Source: Albidovulum sp.
GTDB lineage: Bacteria; Pseudomonadota; Alphaproteobacteria; Rhodobacterales; Rhodobacteraceae
NCBI GenBank assembly: GCA_020637635.1
Contig: JACKKB010000006.1
Span: 186,001 to 250,000 of the forward strand
Length of the DNA stretch: 64,000 nt
Reading direction: 5' to 3'
The stretch's first letter is position 1; the number at the start of each line of letters is the position of its first letter. Shown one piece after another: positions 15,907 through 24,708 of this stretch. Below the pieces are notes generated by a model. The model did not search any database and was not told where the DNA came from. It worked only from the letters and a program-made list of their open reading frames with translations. A program made the translations under genes and the position numbers.

Positions 15907-17978
15907 GACCGCCGCAGCCCGGGCGTGTTCCAGAGCCGCGCGCCAGCCGCGCCCCGGGCGGTGACGACGACGAGACCCGATGGTCCGGCGTCGATCGCAA
16001 GCGCGCCGGTCTCGCGCAGGCGGCGGCTGTCGTAGACATCGCAGGCAGTGCTGCCCACGTCCCAGGGCTCGGTCAGCACCAGAACCGCGCCGTCGCGGCA
16101 TTCCGGCCGGGCGCGCGCCCGAGCCCCCTTGCCCGTCACGATCACGACCGGCTGGCCGCCAAGGCGCGCTCGCCAGACCCGGTCGCCGGTCGTGAAACCT
16201 GGCCGCAGGGCGGCGGCGTCCTGGGCCACGGCATCGCCGTCGTCCTCCAGCCAGGCCGAGGCCACGAACCCTGCCCCCTTGGGCTTGCTGAGCGCCCTGC
16301 CCGCCTCGGTCATGAGGCCGGCGAGCGTGCCGTCGCCCGCCACCAGAAGCGTCGGACGGCTGGCGCCCGCCCAGAGCGCGAAGCCCGCGACGACCAGCGC
16401 CGCGCCGGCGCCCACGAGCGGGCGCCGGGCGCCGGTCGCAACGATGAGAAGCCCGCCGAGGGCCAGGAGCGGCAGCACCGCCACGGGCGGCGCCGGCACG
16501 GCGACGACGGCGCCGTCGAGGCCCGAGATCCAGGCCGCGACCGCAAGGATCAGCGCCGTCGCCTGACCGAGCGCCCAGATCGCCGGTTGCGCCAGCCCAA
16601 GCGGCGCCAACAGCGCCGCGACGACCCCGAGCGGCATCACGAACGTGCCCATGAGCGGAACCGCGACGAGGTTGGCCAGGAGCCCGTATTCGGCGATCCG
16701 GTTGAAATGCGCCGCCGCGATGGGTGCGGTGGCGAGCCCCGCGGTCGCCGAAGAGACGACCAGCATCGCAACCGGCCGGGCGAGCCTCGGCAGCCGCCGG
16801 GCGAATCCGGTCCAGGACCGGAAGACCGCGATGAGCGCGATGGTGGCGCCGAAAGACATCTGGAAGCCCGGTTCGACCAGGCTCTCGGGTTCGACCACGA
16901 GGAGGATGAGCGCCGCAATCGCCACCGAGCGGAAGGAGATCGCGCGGCGGTCGGCCAGAACTGCGCCCAGCATGACGGCCGCCATGATGAAGGCACGCCG
17001 CGTCGCCACGCTCGGGCCGGCCAGGAGCAGGTAGAGGACCGCCGCCGCAAGTGCCACGAGGGCCGCGATCTTCTTGGCGGGGATCCGCATGGCGAAAGCG
17101 GGAAAGAGGGCGAGCCCATGGCGCAGGGCGGCAAAGACGAAACCGGTCAGCAGCCCCATGTGCAGCCCGGAAATGGCGATGAGATGCGACAGGTTGGCGC
17201 CCCTGAGCGCATCGGTCGTCTCGCGGGAGAGGCCGGCACGGTCGCCGGTCAGCACCGCGGCGGCAAAGGCGCCGGCCTGTCCCGGGATACGGGCCTGAAG
17301 CCCGTGCGAAAGCGCCATGCGGGTGCGGAAGACGGCAAGCTTCGCGCCCCCCTCCGGCGGGGCCACAAGCTCGGGCGGGTTGCGGCTGTAGCCGACCGCG
17401 CCCAGCCCCTCGAACCAGGCGAGACGCTGGAAATCGAAGCCGCCCGGCGCCACCGGCCCGTCGGGCGGCGTCATGTGCGCGACGAGCCGCACCCGGGCGC
17501 CGGGGGCGAGGGTTTCGGGCGCGGCCTCGCCATGCAGGGCGACGCGCACCTCTGCCGGCGCCGGATCGCGGCGCATTCCGTCCATCGCGACGTCGTCGAG
17601 GGTGAGCCGCAGGCGGTCGGAGAAGGAGCGGTCGATATCGATGATGCGGCCCTCGACCGGCCCGTAATAGCGAAACGGGAGCACCGGGGCGGCCACCAGG
17701 TTGGCGCGCAGCGTGGCCACCAGAAGGCCGAACGCGATCAGACCGCAGGCCGCCGCGGGGGCGCGCCAGACAAGCGCGCCCGGCAGCCGGAGTGCCGCGA
17801 GCGCGACGGCGCAGCTTGCCGCCGCGACCACGCCCGCGGCCCGCAGAAGCGCGGGCGACGGCTCGGTCGGCCAGGCGAAATAGCTGCCGATGCCGATCGC
17901 CAGAAACACCGGGGCCCAGGGCAGGAGCTGCCCGCGCGCCGCCGCCAGGGCCTGCGGAAGTGCACTCATGGGCCGCAC
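15900..17978 (-). CDS. comEC: ComEC/Rec2 family DNA-uptake channel
   Basis: A 692-residue polytopic inner-membrane protein. In competent bacteria ComEC carries single-stranded DNA across the inner membrane. An N-terminal DUF4131-like part (residues ~30-190) is followed by the Competence domain with many hydrophobic helices; LSHLIAISGLHMGLLTGF and the RRAFIMAAVML stretch are family hallmarks. The C-terminus (~150 residues) lacks a recognisable HxHxDH metallo-beta-lactamase motif, so this is a short form. GTG at 17978 has GGGG at a good distance; ATG at 17969 is the alternative. It is divergent from gltX. No other competence genes are in view. Confidence 0.9.
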   Translation of the reverse strand: MRPMSALPQALAAARGQLLPWAPVFLAIGIGSYFAWPTEPSPALLRAAGVVAAASCAVALAALRLPGALVWRAPAAACGLIAFGLLVATLRANLVAAPVLPFRYYGPVEGRIIDIDRSFSDRLRLTLDDVAMDGMRRDPAPAEVRVALHGEAAPETLAPGARVRLVAHMTPPDGPVAPGGFDFQRLAWFEGLGAVGYSRNPPELVAPPEGGAKLAVFRTRMALSHGLQARIPGQAGAFAAAVLTGDRAGLSRETTDALRGANLSHLIAISGLHMGLLTGFVFAALRHGLALFPAFAMRIPAKKIAALVALAAAVLYLLLAGPSVATRRAFIMAAVMLGAVLADRRAISFRSVAIAALILLVVEPESLVEPGFQMSFGATIALIAVFRSWTGFARRLPRLARPVAMLVVSSATAGLATAPIAAAHFNRIAEYGLLANLVAVPLMGTFVMPLGVVAALLAPLGLAQPAIWALGQATALILAVAAWISGLDGAVVAVPAPPVAVLPLLALGGLLIVATGARRPLVGAGAALVVAGFALWAGASRPTLLVAGDGTLAGLMTEAGRALSKPKGAGFVASAWLEDDGDAVAQDAAALRPGFTTGDRVWRARLGGQPVVIVTGKGARARARPECRDGAVLVLTEPWDVGSTACDVYDSRRLRETGALAIDAGPSGLVVVTARGAAGARLWNTPGLRRSQ

Positions 17979-18055
17979 TTGTTTCCCCGTCCAGCATTGC
18001 CTAATGAACCGTGAACAGCCTCGCCGTTCGTGGTTTCAGAAAGGTTAACGCGCGC

Positions 18056-19468
18056 ATGACCAACTCCCGGCAAGAGATCGTCACCCGCTTCGCGCCCTCG
18101 CCCACCGGCTATCTGCATATCGGCGGGGCCCGGACCGCGCTTTTCAACTGGCTCTATGCCCGCGGTCACGGCGGCAGGTTCCTCTTGCGCATCGAGGACA
18201 CGGACCGCGAACGCTCCACGCCCGAGGCGACCGAGGCGATCTTCCGCGGCCTGAAGTGGCTCGGTCTCGACTGGGACGGCGAGACCACGAGCCAGTTCGC
18301 CCGCAAGGACCGCCACGCCGAGGTCGCCCGCGAGATGCTCGCCCGCGGCAGCGCCTACAAGTGCTTCTGCACCCAGGAGGAGATCGACGCCTTCCGCGCC
18401 GCGGCCGAGGCGGAGAGGCGCTCCACCCTCTTCGTCAGCCCCTGGCGCGATGCCGACCCCGCCGATCACCCCGATGCACCCTACGTGATCCGCATGAAGG
18501 CGCCGCGCGAGGGGGAGACGGTGATCGAGGACCGCGTGCTCGGCAGGGTGCAGGTCGCCAATGCCCAGCTCGACGATATGGTTTGTTTACGCTCCGACGG
18601 TACGCCGACCTACATGCTGGCGGTCGTGGTCGACGACCACGACATGGGTGTGACGCATGTGATACGTGGCAACGAACATCTCAACAATGCCTTCCGCCAG
18701 GTCATGATCTATCGCGCCATGGGCTGGGAGCCGCCGGTCTGGGCGCATATTCCGCTGATCAACGGCACCGACGGCAAGAAGCTCTCCAAGCGTCACGGGG
18801 CGCTGGGCGTCGAGGAATATCAGGCGATGGGCTATCCCGCGGCGGGAATGCGCAACTACCTCACGCGGCTCGGCTGGAGCCATGGCGACGCCGAATTCTT
18901 CACCAGCGAAGAGGCCATGGCCTGGTTCGAACTCGACGGAATCGGCCGCTCGCCCGCGCAGTTCGACTTCAAGAAGCTCGAGAACCTCTGCGGCCAGCAT
19001 ATCGCCGCCATGTCCGAGGCCGCACTTCTGCCCGAAATTGAGGCATTTCTGACGGCCGCGAAGCGCCCGCCGCTTTCGCAGGCGCAGAAAGATGGGCTTG
19101 CGCGGGCGCTCTACTGCGTCAAGGAGCGCGCAAAGACATTTCCGGAACTCCTTGAAAAGGCGCATTTCGTTCTGGGAAAGCGCCCCTTTGTTCCTGACGC
19201 CGGGGCGGCCGAGGCGCTCGATCCCGTATCCCGTGGTATACTGTCTGAATTGACGCCGCAGCTGCAAAATGCTAGCTGGGATCGCGACGAGCTGGAGGCT
19301 GTCGCCGCCGGCGTCGCCAAGGCGCATGGCATCGGGCTCGGGAAGATCGCGGCGCCCCTGCGCGCGGCACTATCTGGACGAACAGTCAGCCCCAGCGTGT
19401 TCGACATGATGCTCGTCATCGGGCGGGAAGAGACCCTCGCCCGGTTGCGGGATGCGGCTGGCGCCTGA
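18056..19468 (+). CDS. gltX: Glutamyl-tRNA synthetase
   Basis: A 470-residue class I aminoacyl-tRNA synthetase charging tRNA-Glu (or Glu/Gln). The HIGH-type motif is PSPTGYLHIGGARTALFNW near residue 15 and the KMSKS-type motif is KLSKRHGALGVEEY near residue 245. The C-terminal helical domain binds the anticodon. I chose ATG 18056 (MTNSRQEIVTRFAPSP) because the motif then sits at the normal distance from the start; an ATG 45 bp earlier is possible. Alphaproteobacteria usually have two gltX copies; only one is here. It is followed by gltA after 76 bp. Confidence 0.95.
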   Translation: MTNSRQEIVTRFAPSPTGYLHIGGARTALFNWLYARGHGGRFLLRIEDTDRERSTPEATEAIFRGLKWLGLDWDGETTSQFARKDRHAEVAREMLARGSAYKCFCTQEEIDAFRAAAEAERRSTLFVSPWRDADPADHPDAPYVIRMKAPREGETVIEDRVLGRVQVANAQLDDMVCLRSDGTPTYMLAVVVDDHDMGVTHVIRGNEHLNNAFRQVMIYRAMGWEPPVWAHIPLINGTDGKKLSKRHGALGVEEYQAMGYPAAGMRNYLTRLGWSHGDAEFFTSEEAMAWFELDGIGRSPAQFDFKKLENLCGQHIAAMSEAALLPEIEAFLTAAKRPPLSQAQKDGLARALYCVKERAKTFPELLEKAHFVLGKRPFVPDAGAAEALDPVSRGILSELTPQLQNASWDRDELEAVAAGVAKAHGIGLGKIAAPLRAALSGRTVSPSVFDMMLVIGREETLARLRDAAGA

Positions 19469-19544
19469 GCCGGGCCGGCATCCGCTGACAGGATGTAACC
19501 CGCCGCCGGCCCTGCCCGCGCGGCGCGATCGGAGAGAGAGCGTG

Positions 19545-20840
19545 ATGGACATGACCAACAAGACTGCGACGCTGAGTTTCGAGGGCAAGACGCTTGACCT
19601 GCCGATCCTGAAACCCACGCACGGGCCCGATGTGATCGACATCCGCAAGCTCTACGAGACCGGCGACGTCTTCACCTACGACCCCGGCTTCACCTCGACC
19701 GCGGCCTGCGAAAGCACCATCACCTTCATCGACGGCGACAAGGGCGAGCTTCTCTACCGCGGCTATCCGATCGAACAGCTGGCCGACAAGTCGCACTATC
19801 TCGAGGTTTGCTATCTGCTGCTTTACGGCGAGCTGCCGAACGCCGCCCAGATCGAGGATTTCGAGGGGCGCGTGACCAAGCACACGATGGTGCACGAACA
19901 GATGCACAACTTCTTCCGCGGGTTCCGCCGCGACAGCCACCCGATGGCGACGATGGTGGGTGTGGTCGGCGCGATGTCGGCCTTCTACCACGACAGCCTC
20001 GACATCAACGACGCCTGGCAGCGCGAGGTTGCCGCGATCCGCATGATCGCCAAGCTGCCGACGATCGCGGCGATGGCCTACAAGTATTCGATCGGCCAGC
20101 CCTTCGTCTATCCGAAGAACACGCTCGATTACGCGGGCAACTTCCTGCACATGTGCTTCGCGGTCCCCTGCGAGGACTACGTGGTCGAACCGGCGCTCGC
20201 CAAGGCGATGGACCGGATCATGACGCTGCATGCCGACCACGAGCAGAACGCCTCGACCTCGACCGTGCGCCTGGCCGGGTCGTCGGGGGCCAACCCCTTC
20301 GCCTGCATCGCCGCCGGCATCGCCTGTCTCTGGGGCCCGGCCCATGGCGGTGCCAACCAGGCCTGTCTGGAGATGCTGCGCGAGATCGGCACCGTCGACA
20401 AGATCCCCGAGGCGATCCGCCGCGCCAAGGACAAGAACGATCCCTTCCGGCTGATGGGATTCGGGCACCGGGTCTACAAGAACTTCGACCCGCGCGCCAA
20501 GGTGATGAAGGAAAGCGCCGACGAGGTGCTGGACCTTCTCGGGTTCCACAACAACCCGACGCTTCAGGTCGCCAAGGAACTGGAGCGGATCGCGCTCGAC
20601 GACGACTACTTCGTCTCCAAGAAGCTCTATCCGAACGTGGACTTCTATTCCGGCATCATTCTCGAGGCGATGGGCTTCCCGACCTCGATGTTCACGCCGA
20701 TCTTCGCGGTGAGCCGCACCGTCGGCTGGATTTCGCAGTGGAAGGAAATGATCGCCGATCCGACCCAGAAGATCGGCCGGCCGCGCCAGCTCTACATCGG
20801 CGCCGCGCGTCGCGACTATGTGGACGTCGCCGCACGCTGA
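19545..20840 (+). CDS. gltA: Citrate synthase (type II)
   Basis: A 431-residue enzyme that condenses acetyl-CoA and oxaloacetate to citrate, the entry to the TCA cycle. Catalytic residues lie in LHADHEQNASTSTVRLAG, WGPAHGGANQACLEML, GFGHRVYKNFDPRAKVMK and the Asp region near VDFYSGI. The N-terminal extension (FEGKTLDLPIL, then YDPGFTSTAACESTITFIDG) is typical of the hexameric, NADH-sensitive type II form. ATG 19545 has GGAGAGAG just upstream. A hairpin terminator follows at 20871. Confidence 0.97.
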   Translation: MDMTNKTATLSFEGKTLDLPILKPTHGPDVIDIRKLYETGDVFTYDPGFTSTAACESTITFIDGDKGELLYRGYPIEQLADKSHYLEVCYLLLYGELPNAAQIEDFEGRVTKHTMVHEQMHNFFRGFRRDSHPMATMVGVVGAMSAFYHDSLDINDAWQREVAAIRMIAKLPTIAAMAYKYSIGQPFVYPKNTLDYAGNFLHMCFAVPCEDYVVEPALAKAMDRIMTLHADHEQNASTSTVRLAGSSGANPFACIAAGIACLWGPAHGGANQACLEMLREIGTVDKIPEAIRRAKDKNDPFRLMGFGHRVYKNFDPRAKVMKESADEVLDLLGFHNNPTLQVAKELERIALDDDYFVSKKLYPNVDFYSGIILEAMGFPTSMFTPIFAVSRTVGWISQWKEMIADPTQKIGRPRQLYIGAARRDYVDVAAR

Positions 20841-20870
20841 GGCCCGCGCGCCGCTTTCTCGACAGGCAGA

Positions 20871-20895
20871 CGGCCGCCCGCCGGGGCGGCCGTTT
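20871..20895 (+). terminator. Rho-independent terminator of gltA
   Basis: A 9-bp perfect stem (cggccgccc / gggcggccg) with a gccg loop, followed by TTT, starts 30 bp after the gltA stop. The same stem is part of the 35-bp repeat that follows, so several hairpins stand in series. Confidence 0.65.
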
Positions 20896-20992
20896 CGCGT
20901 TTCCGGGGCTGCCCACCGGGGCGGCTGTTTCGCGTTTCCGGGGCCGCCCGGCGGGGCGGCTGTTTCGCGTTTCCGGGGCCGCCCGGCGGGGC
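20871..20992. repeat. 35-bp tandem repeat between gltA and the beta-glucosidase gene
   Basis: Copies of a 35-bp unit (cggggcggctgtttcgcg...) begin at 20882, 20917 and 20952, with part copies at each end, and differ by only a few bases. The array fills the gap between two convergent genes and ends exactly at the stop codon of the beta-glucosidase gene (20993). Each unit carries complementary GC-rich arms, so it can fold into repeated hairpins. Confidence 0.92.
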
Positions 20993-22315
20993 TCAGGGGC
21001 GCGAGAGGGCGCGCGCCAGTGCCCGGTAGGAGGCCTTGGGGCGCCGCTCCATCGTCTCGAAATCGACATGGACGAGGCCGAAGCGCTTGTCGTAGCCCGC
21101 CGCCCATTCGTAGTTGTCGAGCAGCGACCAGACCACGTAGCCCGCCACCGGCACGCCGGCGGCGATGGCACGGCGGACCTCCTCCAGATGCGCCTCGAGA
21201 TAGGCGGTCCGCTCGGGATCCTGCGCGGGATCGCCGCCCTGCCCCGCGCTCGCCATGCCGTTCTCGGTCACGTAGATCGGCAATGGGCCGCTGTGGTCGC
21301 GCGCCAGTCGCACCAGGAAATGGCCGAGCCCCTCGGGGAAGATCTCCCAGCCCATGTCGGTCTTGGGCAGCGGCCCCGGCACCTCGCGGAGCGCCGGCCA
21401 GGGGCCGGTGTCGGGGGCGATGAGCTTGCGCGTGTAGTAGTTCGCGCCGACCCAGTCGAGCGGCGCCCCGATGGTGGCGAAATCATCCTGCCAGCCGGCG
21501 GGCAGATGCGGCTCGAGCCCCTTCAGGGCGGGCTCGGGATAGGCGCCGTTGAAGACGGCCGAGACGAACCAGCGGTTGTAGATCGCATCATAGAGGTCGG
21601 CGGCCGCGCCGGCACCGGCGCTGGCGTCCGCGGGGGCCGCATATTCGAAGTTGAAGACGCCGCCGATATTGCCGATGCCGGCGGCGCGCAGGGCGCCGAC
21701 CGCCGTCCCATGGGCCAGAAGCACGTGGTGCATGGCGCGCGCGGCGGCGCGGATGTCGCGCAGGCCGGGCGCGTGCAGCCCGAGGAAATGCGACAGCCAG
21801 GCAACGCACCAGGGTTCGTTGATCGGCGCCACCGCCCAGACCCGATCGCCGATCCGCGCCATGATCCGTTCGGCGAAATCGGCGAACCAGCCGGCGATGT
21901 CGCGGTTGCGCCAGCCGCCCCGGTCGGCGAGCGCCGAGGGCAGTTCCCAATGGTAGAGCTGCGCCATCGGCTTCAGCCCGCGGGCGCAGATGCCGTCGAC
22001 GAGGCGGTCGTAGAAATCGAGCCCCTCGGGGTTGGCCGTGCCCCGCCCCTCGGGCAGGATCCGCGCCCAGGAGAGCGAGAACCGGTAGGCATCGAAGTTC
22101 GCCGCGGCCATGAGGTCGAGATCTTCGGCCCAGCGGTGATAGTGTTCGCAGGCGCGGGCGCCGTTCTCGGCGCGCACGACATTGCCGGGCGTGGCGGCGA
22201 AATCGTCCCAATGCGTGCGCCCGGCGCCGCCGAAGGCGTGGCCCTCGATCTGGTAGCTCGATGTTGCCGCGCCGAAGAGGAAGCCTTCGGGAAAGTCGCC
22301 GCGTGCGAGCTTCAT
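20993..22315 (-). CDS. Family 1 beta-glucosidase
   Basis: A 440-residue GH1 glycoside hydrolase that releases terminal beta-linked glucose, often from cello-oligosaccharides. The acid/base Glu lies in PINEPWCVA near residue 165, the nucleophile Glu in YVTENGMAS near residue 350, and the N-terminal GH1 signature in FPEGFLFGAATSSYQIEGHA. No signal peptide, so it is cytosolic. The ATG at 22315 overlaps the TGA of the upstream 77-residue membrane protein gene (ATGA). No sugar transporter gene is adjacent. Confidence 0.94.
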   Translation of the reverse strand: MKLARGDFPEGFLFGAATSSYQIEGHAFGGAGRTHWDDFAATPGNVVRAENGARACEHYHRWAEDLDLMAAANFDAYRFSLSWARILPEGRGTANPEGLDFYDRLVDGICARGLKPMAQLYHWELPSALADRGGWRNRDIAGWFADFAERIMARIGDRVWAVAPINEPWCVAWLSHFLGLHAPGLRDIRAAARAMHHVLLAHGTAVGALRAAGIGNIGGVFNFEYAAPADASAGAGAAADLYDAIYNRWFVSAVFNGAYPEPALKGLEPHLPAGWQDDFATIGAPLDWVGANYYTRKLIAPDTGPWPALREVPGPLPKTDMGWEIFPEGLGHFLVRLARDHSGPLPIYVTENGMASAGQGGDPAQDPERTAYLEAHLEEVRRAIAAGVPVAGYVVWSLLDNYEWAAGYDKRFGLVHVDFETMERRPKASYRALARALSRP

Positions 22316-22545
22316 CGCCTGTCTCCCCGACCCTTGAACCATGCCCAGAGCGGTTTCAGGTCGAGCATGACGACCAGGACACCGAGCGGCAGCATCCAGA
22401 ATCCGAGCACCGGAAGAAAGCCGAAAACGCCGCCCGCGATGAGGACGAGGCCAAGGATCGTGCGCAGGCCAGGGGGCACGGTCCTGCGCACCCGCACCAG
22501 CAGCCGTGCCAGCCGTCCGCGCAGCGATCCGAGGTCGAGCCGCAT
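22312..22545 (-). CDS. Small two-helix membrane protein
   Basis: A 77-residue protein with a basic N-terminus and two hydrophobic stretches, residues ~27-45 (LRTILGLVLIAGGVFGFLP) and ~48-65. I do not recognise a function. It overlaps the beta-glucosidase gene by 4 bp and lies 14 bp downstream of the DUF475 gene, so the three are probably one transcript. Proteins of this shape are common in Rhodobacteraceae. Confidence 0.75.
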   Translation of the reverse strand: MRLDLGSLRGRLARLLVRVRRTVPPGLRTILGLVLIAGGVFGFLPVLGFWMLPLGVLVVMLDLKPLWAWFKGRGDRR

Positions 22546-22559
22546 CGCCCCGCCCGGGC

Positions 22560-23597
22560 TCAGGCGCTCTGGGCGCGGTTGTGAAGGACCGAGGAGAAGA
22601 GCGCCAGGCCGATGAACCCCGATCCGAGCACGCCCGTCACCAGTTCGGGAATGTGCCAGAGCGTCTGGGCGAACATGATCATCGAGAGCACGAGGATCGA
22701 ATAGAAGGCGCCGTGTTCGAGATAGCGGAACTGCGACAGGGTCCGGCGTTCGACCAGCATGATCGTCATCGAGCGGACATACATCGCCCCGATGCCAAGG
22801 CCGATCGCGATCAGGAAGAGGTTGTGGGTCAGGGCGAAGGCGCCGATCACGCCGTCGAAGCTGAACGAGGCGTCGAGAACCTCGAGATAGAGGAAGGCGC
22901 CGAAGCCGCCCCGCGCGGCGACGCCGAGCACGGCCTGTTCGCGGTCGAGCACATGTCCCAGCACCTCGACTCCGAGGAAGGTGAGAAGGCCGCCCACCGC
23001 GGCAAAGAGGAAATCGTCAACGCGCTGATCGGGCACCAGGGCGGCGAAGACGAGGATGACGGCGAGGACGAGCGCGATCTCCATGCCCCGGACCGAGGCG
23101 CAGCGGCGAAGCTGACATTCGAGCGTGCGGATCCAATCGACCTCCTTGCCCTCGTCGATGAAGTAGCGCAACGCCACCATCATCAGGAAGGTGCCGCCGA
23201 AGGCCGCGATCGACAGATGCGCGCCGCCGATGATCCGGGCGTATTCCTCGGGCCGGGTCGCGGCCAGCCGCAGCGCCTGCCAAGGGCCGATATGCGCGGC
23301 GATGACGACGATCAGCAGCGGAAAGACGATCCGCATGCCGAAGACCGCGATGACGATGCCCCAGGTCAGGAAACGCCGCTGCCAGAGCGGCTCCATCGTC
23401 TTCAGCTTGTTGGCGTTGACGATGGCGTTGTCGAAGCTGAGCGAAATCTCGAGCACCGCGAGAACGGTGCCGATTACGAAGAAGGTCAGCGCCGTGCCGA
23501 GATTGCCGCCGTAGCTCCAGCCGAGCCAGAAGGCCAGCGCCAGTCCCAGAGCGGTAACGACGAACGCCCAGCGAAAGTAGTGCAGTGCCGCCGTCAT
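22560..23597 (-). CDS. DUF475 family (TerC-like) integral membrane protein
   Basis: A 345-residue polytopic membrane protein of the DUF475 family, related to TerC. Two internal repeats carry the acidic signature within helices, LSFDNAIVNANKLKTM near residue 50 and ASFSFDGVIGAFALTHN near residue 230, which in TerC-like proteins are thought to bind metal ions. About eight to nine hydrophobic segments are visible. ATG 23597 follows GGAGGG at a good distance; in-frame codons further upstream are unlikely. TerC relatives are linked to metal (manganese/tellurite) homeostasis; the substrate here is unknown. Confidence 0.87.
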   Translation of the reverse strand: MTAALHYFRWAFVVTALGLALAFWLGWSYGGNLGTALTFFVIGTVLAVLEISLSFDNAIVNANKLKTMEPLWQRRFLTWGIVIAVFGMRIVFPLLIVVIAAHIGPWQALRLAATRPEEYARIIGGAHLSIAAFGGTFLMMVALRYFIDEGKEVDWIRTLECQLRRCASVRGMEIALVLAVILVFAALVPDQRVDDFLFAAVGGLLTFLGVEVLGHVLDREQAVLGVAARGGFGAFLYLEVLDASFSFDGVIGAFALTHNLFLIAIGLGIGAMYVRSMTIMLVERRTLSQFRYLEHGAFYSILVLSMIMFAQTLWHIPELVTGVLGSGFIGLALFSSVLHNRAQSA

Positions 23598-23834
23598 CGC
23601 GTCCCTCCGATGCACCGCCGCGGCCAAAGCCGGCGATTGCTGTCGAGATAGGCATTCCGGCCCCGGAGCGCAAGGCGGGGCCGGCGGCCCAAGACCGTCG
23701 TGCAACAGCGCTCCCGGGGTCATTCTTTAGGCGGCGAAATGCCCCCCATGCGCCCCCGCCCCGCCCAAATGACGCCCCTTTTGGCGGGCAAACCCGAGGA
23801 GTACGCGCCATGCCGGTTCGCGACGGAGGGGATC

Positions 23835-23984
23835 ATGTCGTTTCTCAGCCAGGTGTCTTTCGACGACATCGTTGCCAGCCTTCTGGTCTGTCTGATCCTG
23901 CGCGAAACCTTCGTGCTGGTGTTGCCGGACCATGTCGCCGGGCCCGGTGGCTGGCTGGTCGATACCGGCGAAGAAGAGGCCTGA
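23835..23984 (+). CDS. Small hypothetical protein with one hydrophobic helix
   Basis: A 49-residue ORF starting at an ATG just after a strong ribosome-binding site (GGAGGGG, 5-bp gap). The product, beginning MSFLSQVSFDDIVASLLVC, has one hydrophobic stretch (residues ~11-33) and an acidic end, DTGEEEA. A hairpin with a T-run follows 55 bp downstream. The good ribosome site and terminator suggest a real gene; I know no function. Confidence 0.55.
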   Translation: MSFLSQVSFDDIVASLLVCLILRETFVLVLPDHVAGPGGWLVDTGEEEA

Positions 23985-24038
23985 GCCGCCGAATTCCGCA
24001 GATGCCGGGCGCGATGGCCCCGGCCGGGCGCCTGACGG

Positions 24039-24062
24039 CCGCCGCCCCGATGCGGCGGTTTT
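24039..24062 (+). terminator. Rho-independent terminator
   Basis: A 7-bp perfect stem (ccgccgc / gcggcgg) with a six-base loop and TTTT directly after. It lies 55 bp past the stop of the 49-residue ORF and 124 bp before the flavin reductase start. Confidence 0.75.
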
Positions 24063-24185
24063 GCCTTGCCAGGCGGGGTTGTCGCGGCGGGCGCGCGGAC
24101 CGCGCCTTTCCGGGAGATGCCGGTTCCGGGGTGGCAGCCCGCCCGCGTGGCCGATATCATGGCGCCAACCGGATCAGGACCGCGC

Positions 24186-24686
24186 ATGAAACCGATGACC
24201 CCAGACCCGAGCCCTGAGGGCCGGCGCGCCTTTCGCGACGCGCTCGGCCGCTATGCGACCGGGGTCACGGTCGTGACCGCGCTCGGCCCCCGCGGGCCGG
24301 TCGGGATCACCGCCAACAGCTTCACATCGGTCTCGCTCGACCCGCCGCTCGTGCTCTGGTGCCCGGCGCGGGACTCGCAGCGGTTCGCTGCCTTCTCCGG
24401 GGCGGGCCATTACGCGATCCACGTGCTTGCCGCCGATCAGACCGACCTGGCGCTGCGCTTCGCGCGCGGCGGCGAGGATTTCGCCGGGCTCGGCCGGGCC
24501 ACGACGCCCGAGGGCCTTCCCGCGCTGCCCCGGTGCCTCGCGCGGTTCGACTGCGCCGCCCATGGCAATCACGACGGTGGCGATCACGCGATCCTCGTGG
24601 GCCACGTGTTGCGTGCCACCGTGTTCGGCGGCGATCCGCTGCTGTTCTGGGGTGGGCGCTACGGCGATTTCCTGCACCACGGCTGA
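24186..24686 (+). CDS. Flavin reductase-like FMN-binding protein
   Basis: A 166-residue protein of the flavin reductase / HpaC-like family, which reduces FMN or FAD with NAD(P)H, often for a partner monooxygenase. The family core is ATGVTVVTALGPRGPVGITA, then NSFTSVSLDPPLVLWC, with GHVLRATVFGGDPLLFWGGRY at the C-terminus. ATG 24186 (MKPMTPDPSPEG) gives normal length. No monooxygenase gene is next to it, so the partner is unknown. It is convergent with the glycerate-kinase-like gene. Confidence 0.88.
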   Translation: MKPMTPDPSPEGRRAFRDALGRYATGVTVVTALGPRGPVGITANSFTSVSLDPPLVLWCPARDSQRFAAFSGAGHYAIHVLAADQTDLALRFARGGEDFAGLGRATTPEGLPALPRCLARFDCAAHGNHDGGDHAILVGHVLRATVFGGDPLLFWGGRYGDFLHHG

Positions 24687-24708
24687 GCCGGCAACCGCCG
24701 GAGCCCGC

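Noticed and set aside
13906..17997. A very long open frame (over 1300 codons) on the minus strand through moeA, lexA and comEC
   Set aside because: GC-rich codon bias keeps antisense frames open. The translation is Arg/Ala/Gly-rich without domains, and established genes occupy the same DNA.
23700..23834. Longer start for the 49-residue ORF, adding 45 residues
   Set aside because: The extra segment is Pro/Arg-rich without structure, while the ATG at 23835 has a strong ribosome site.
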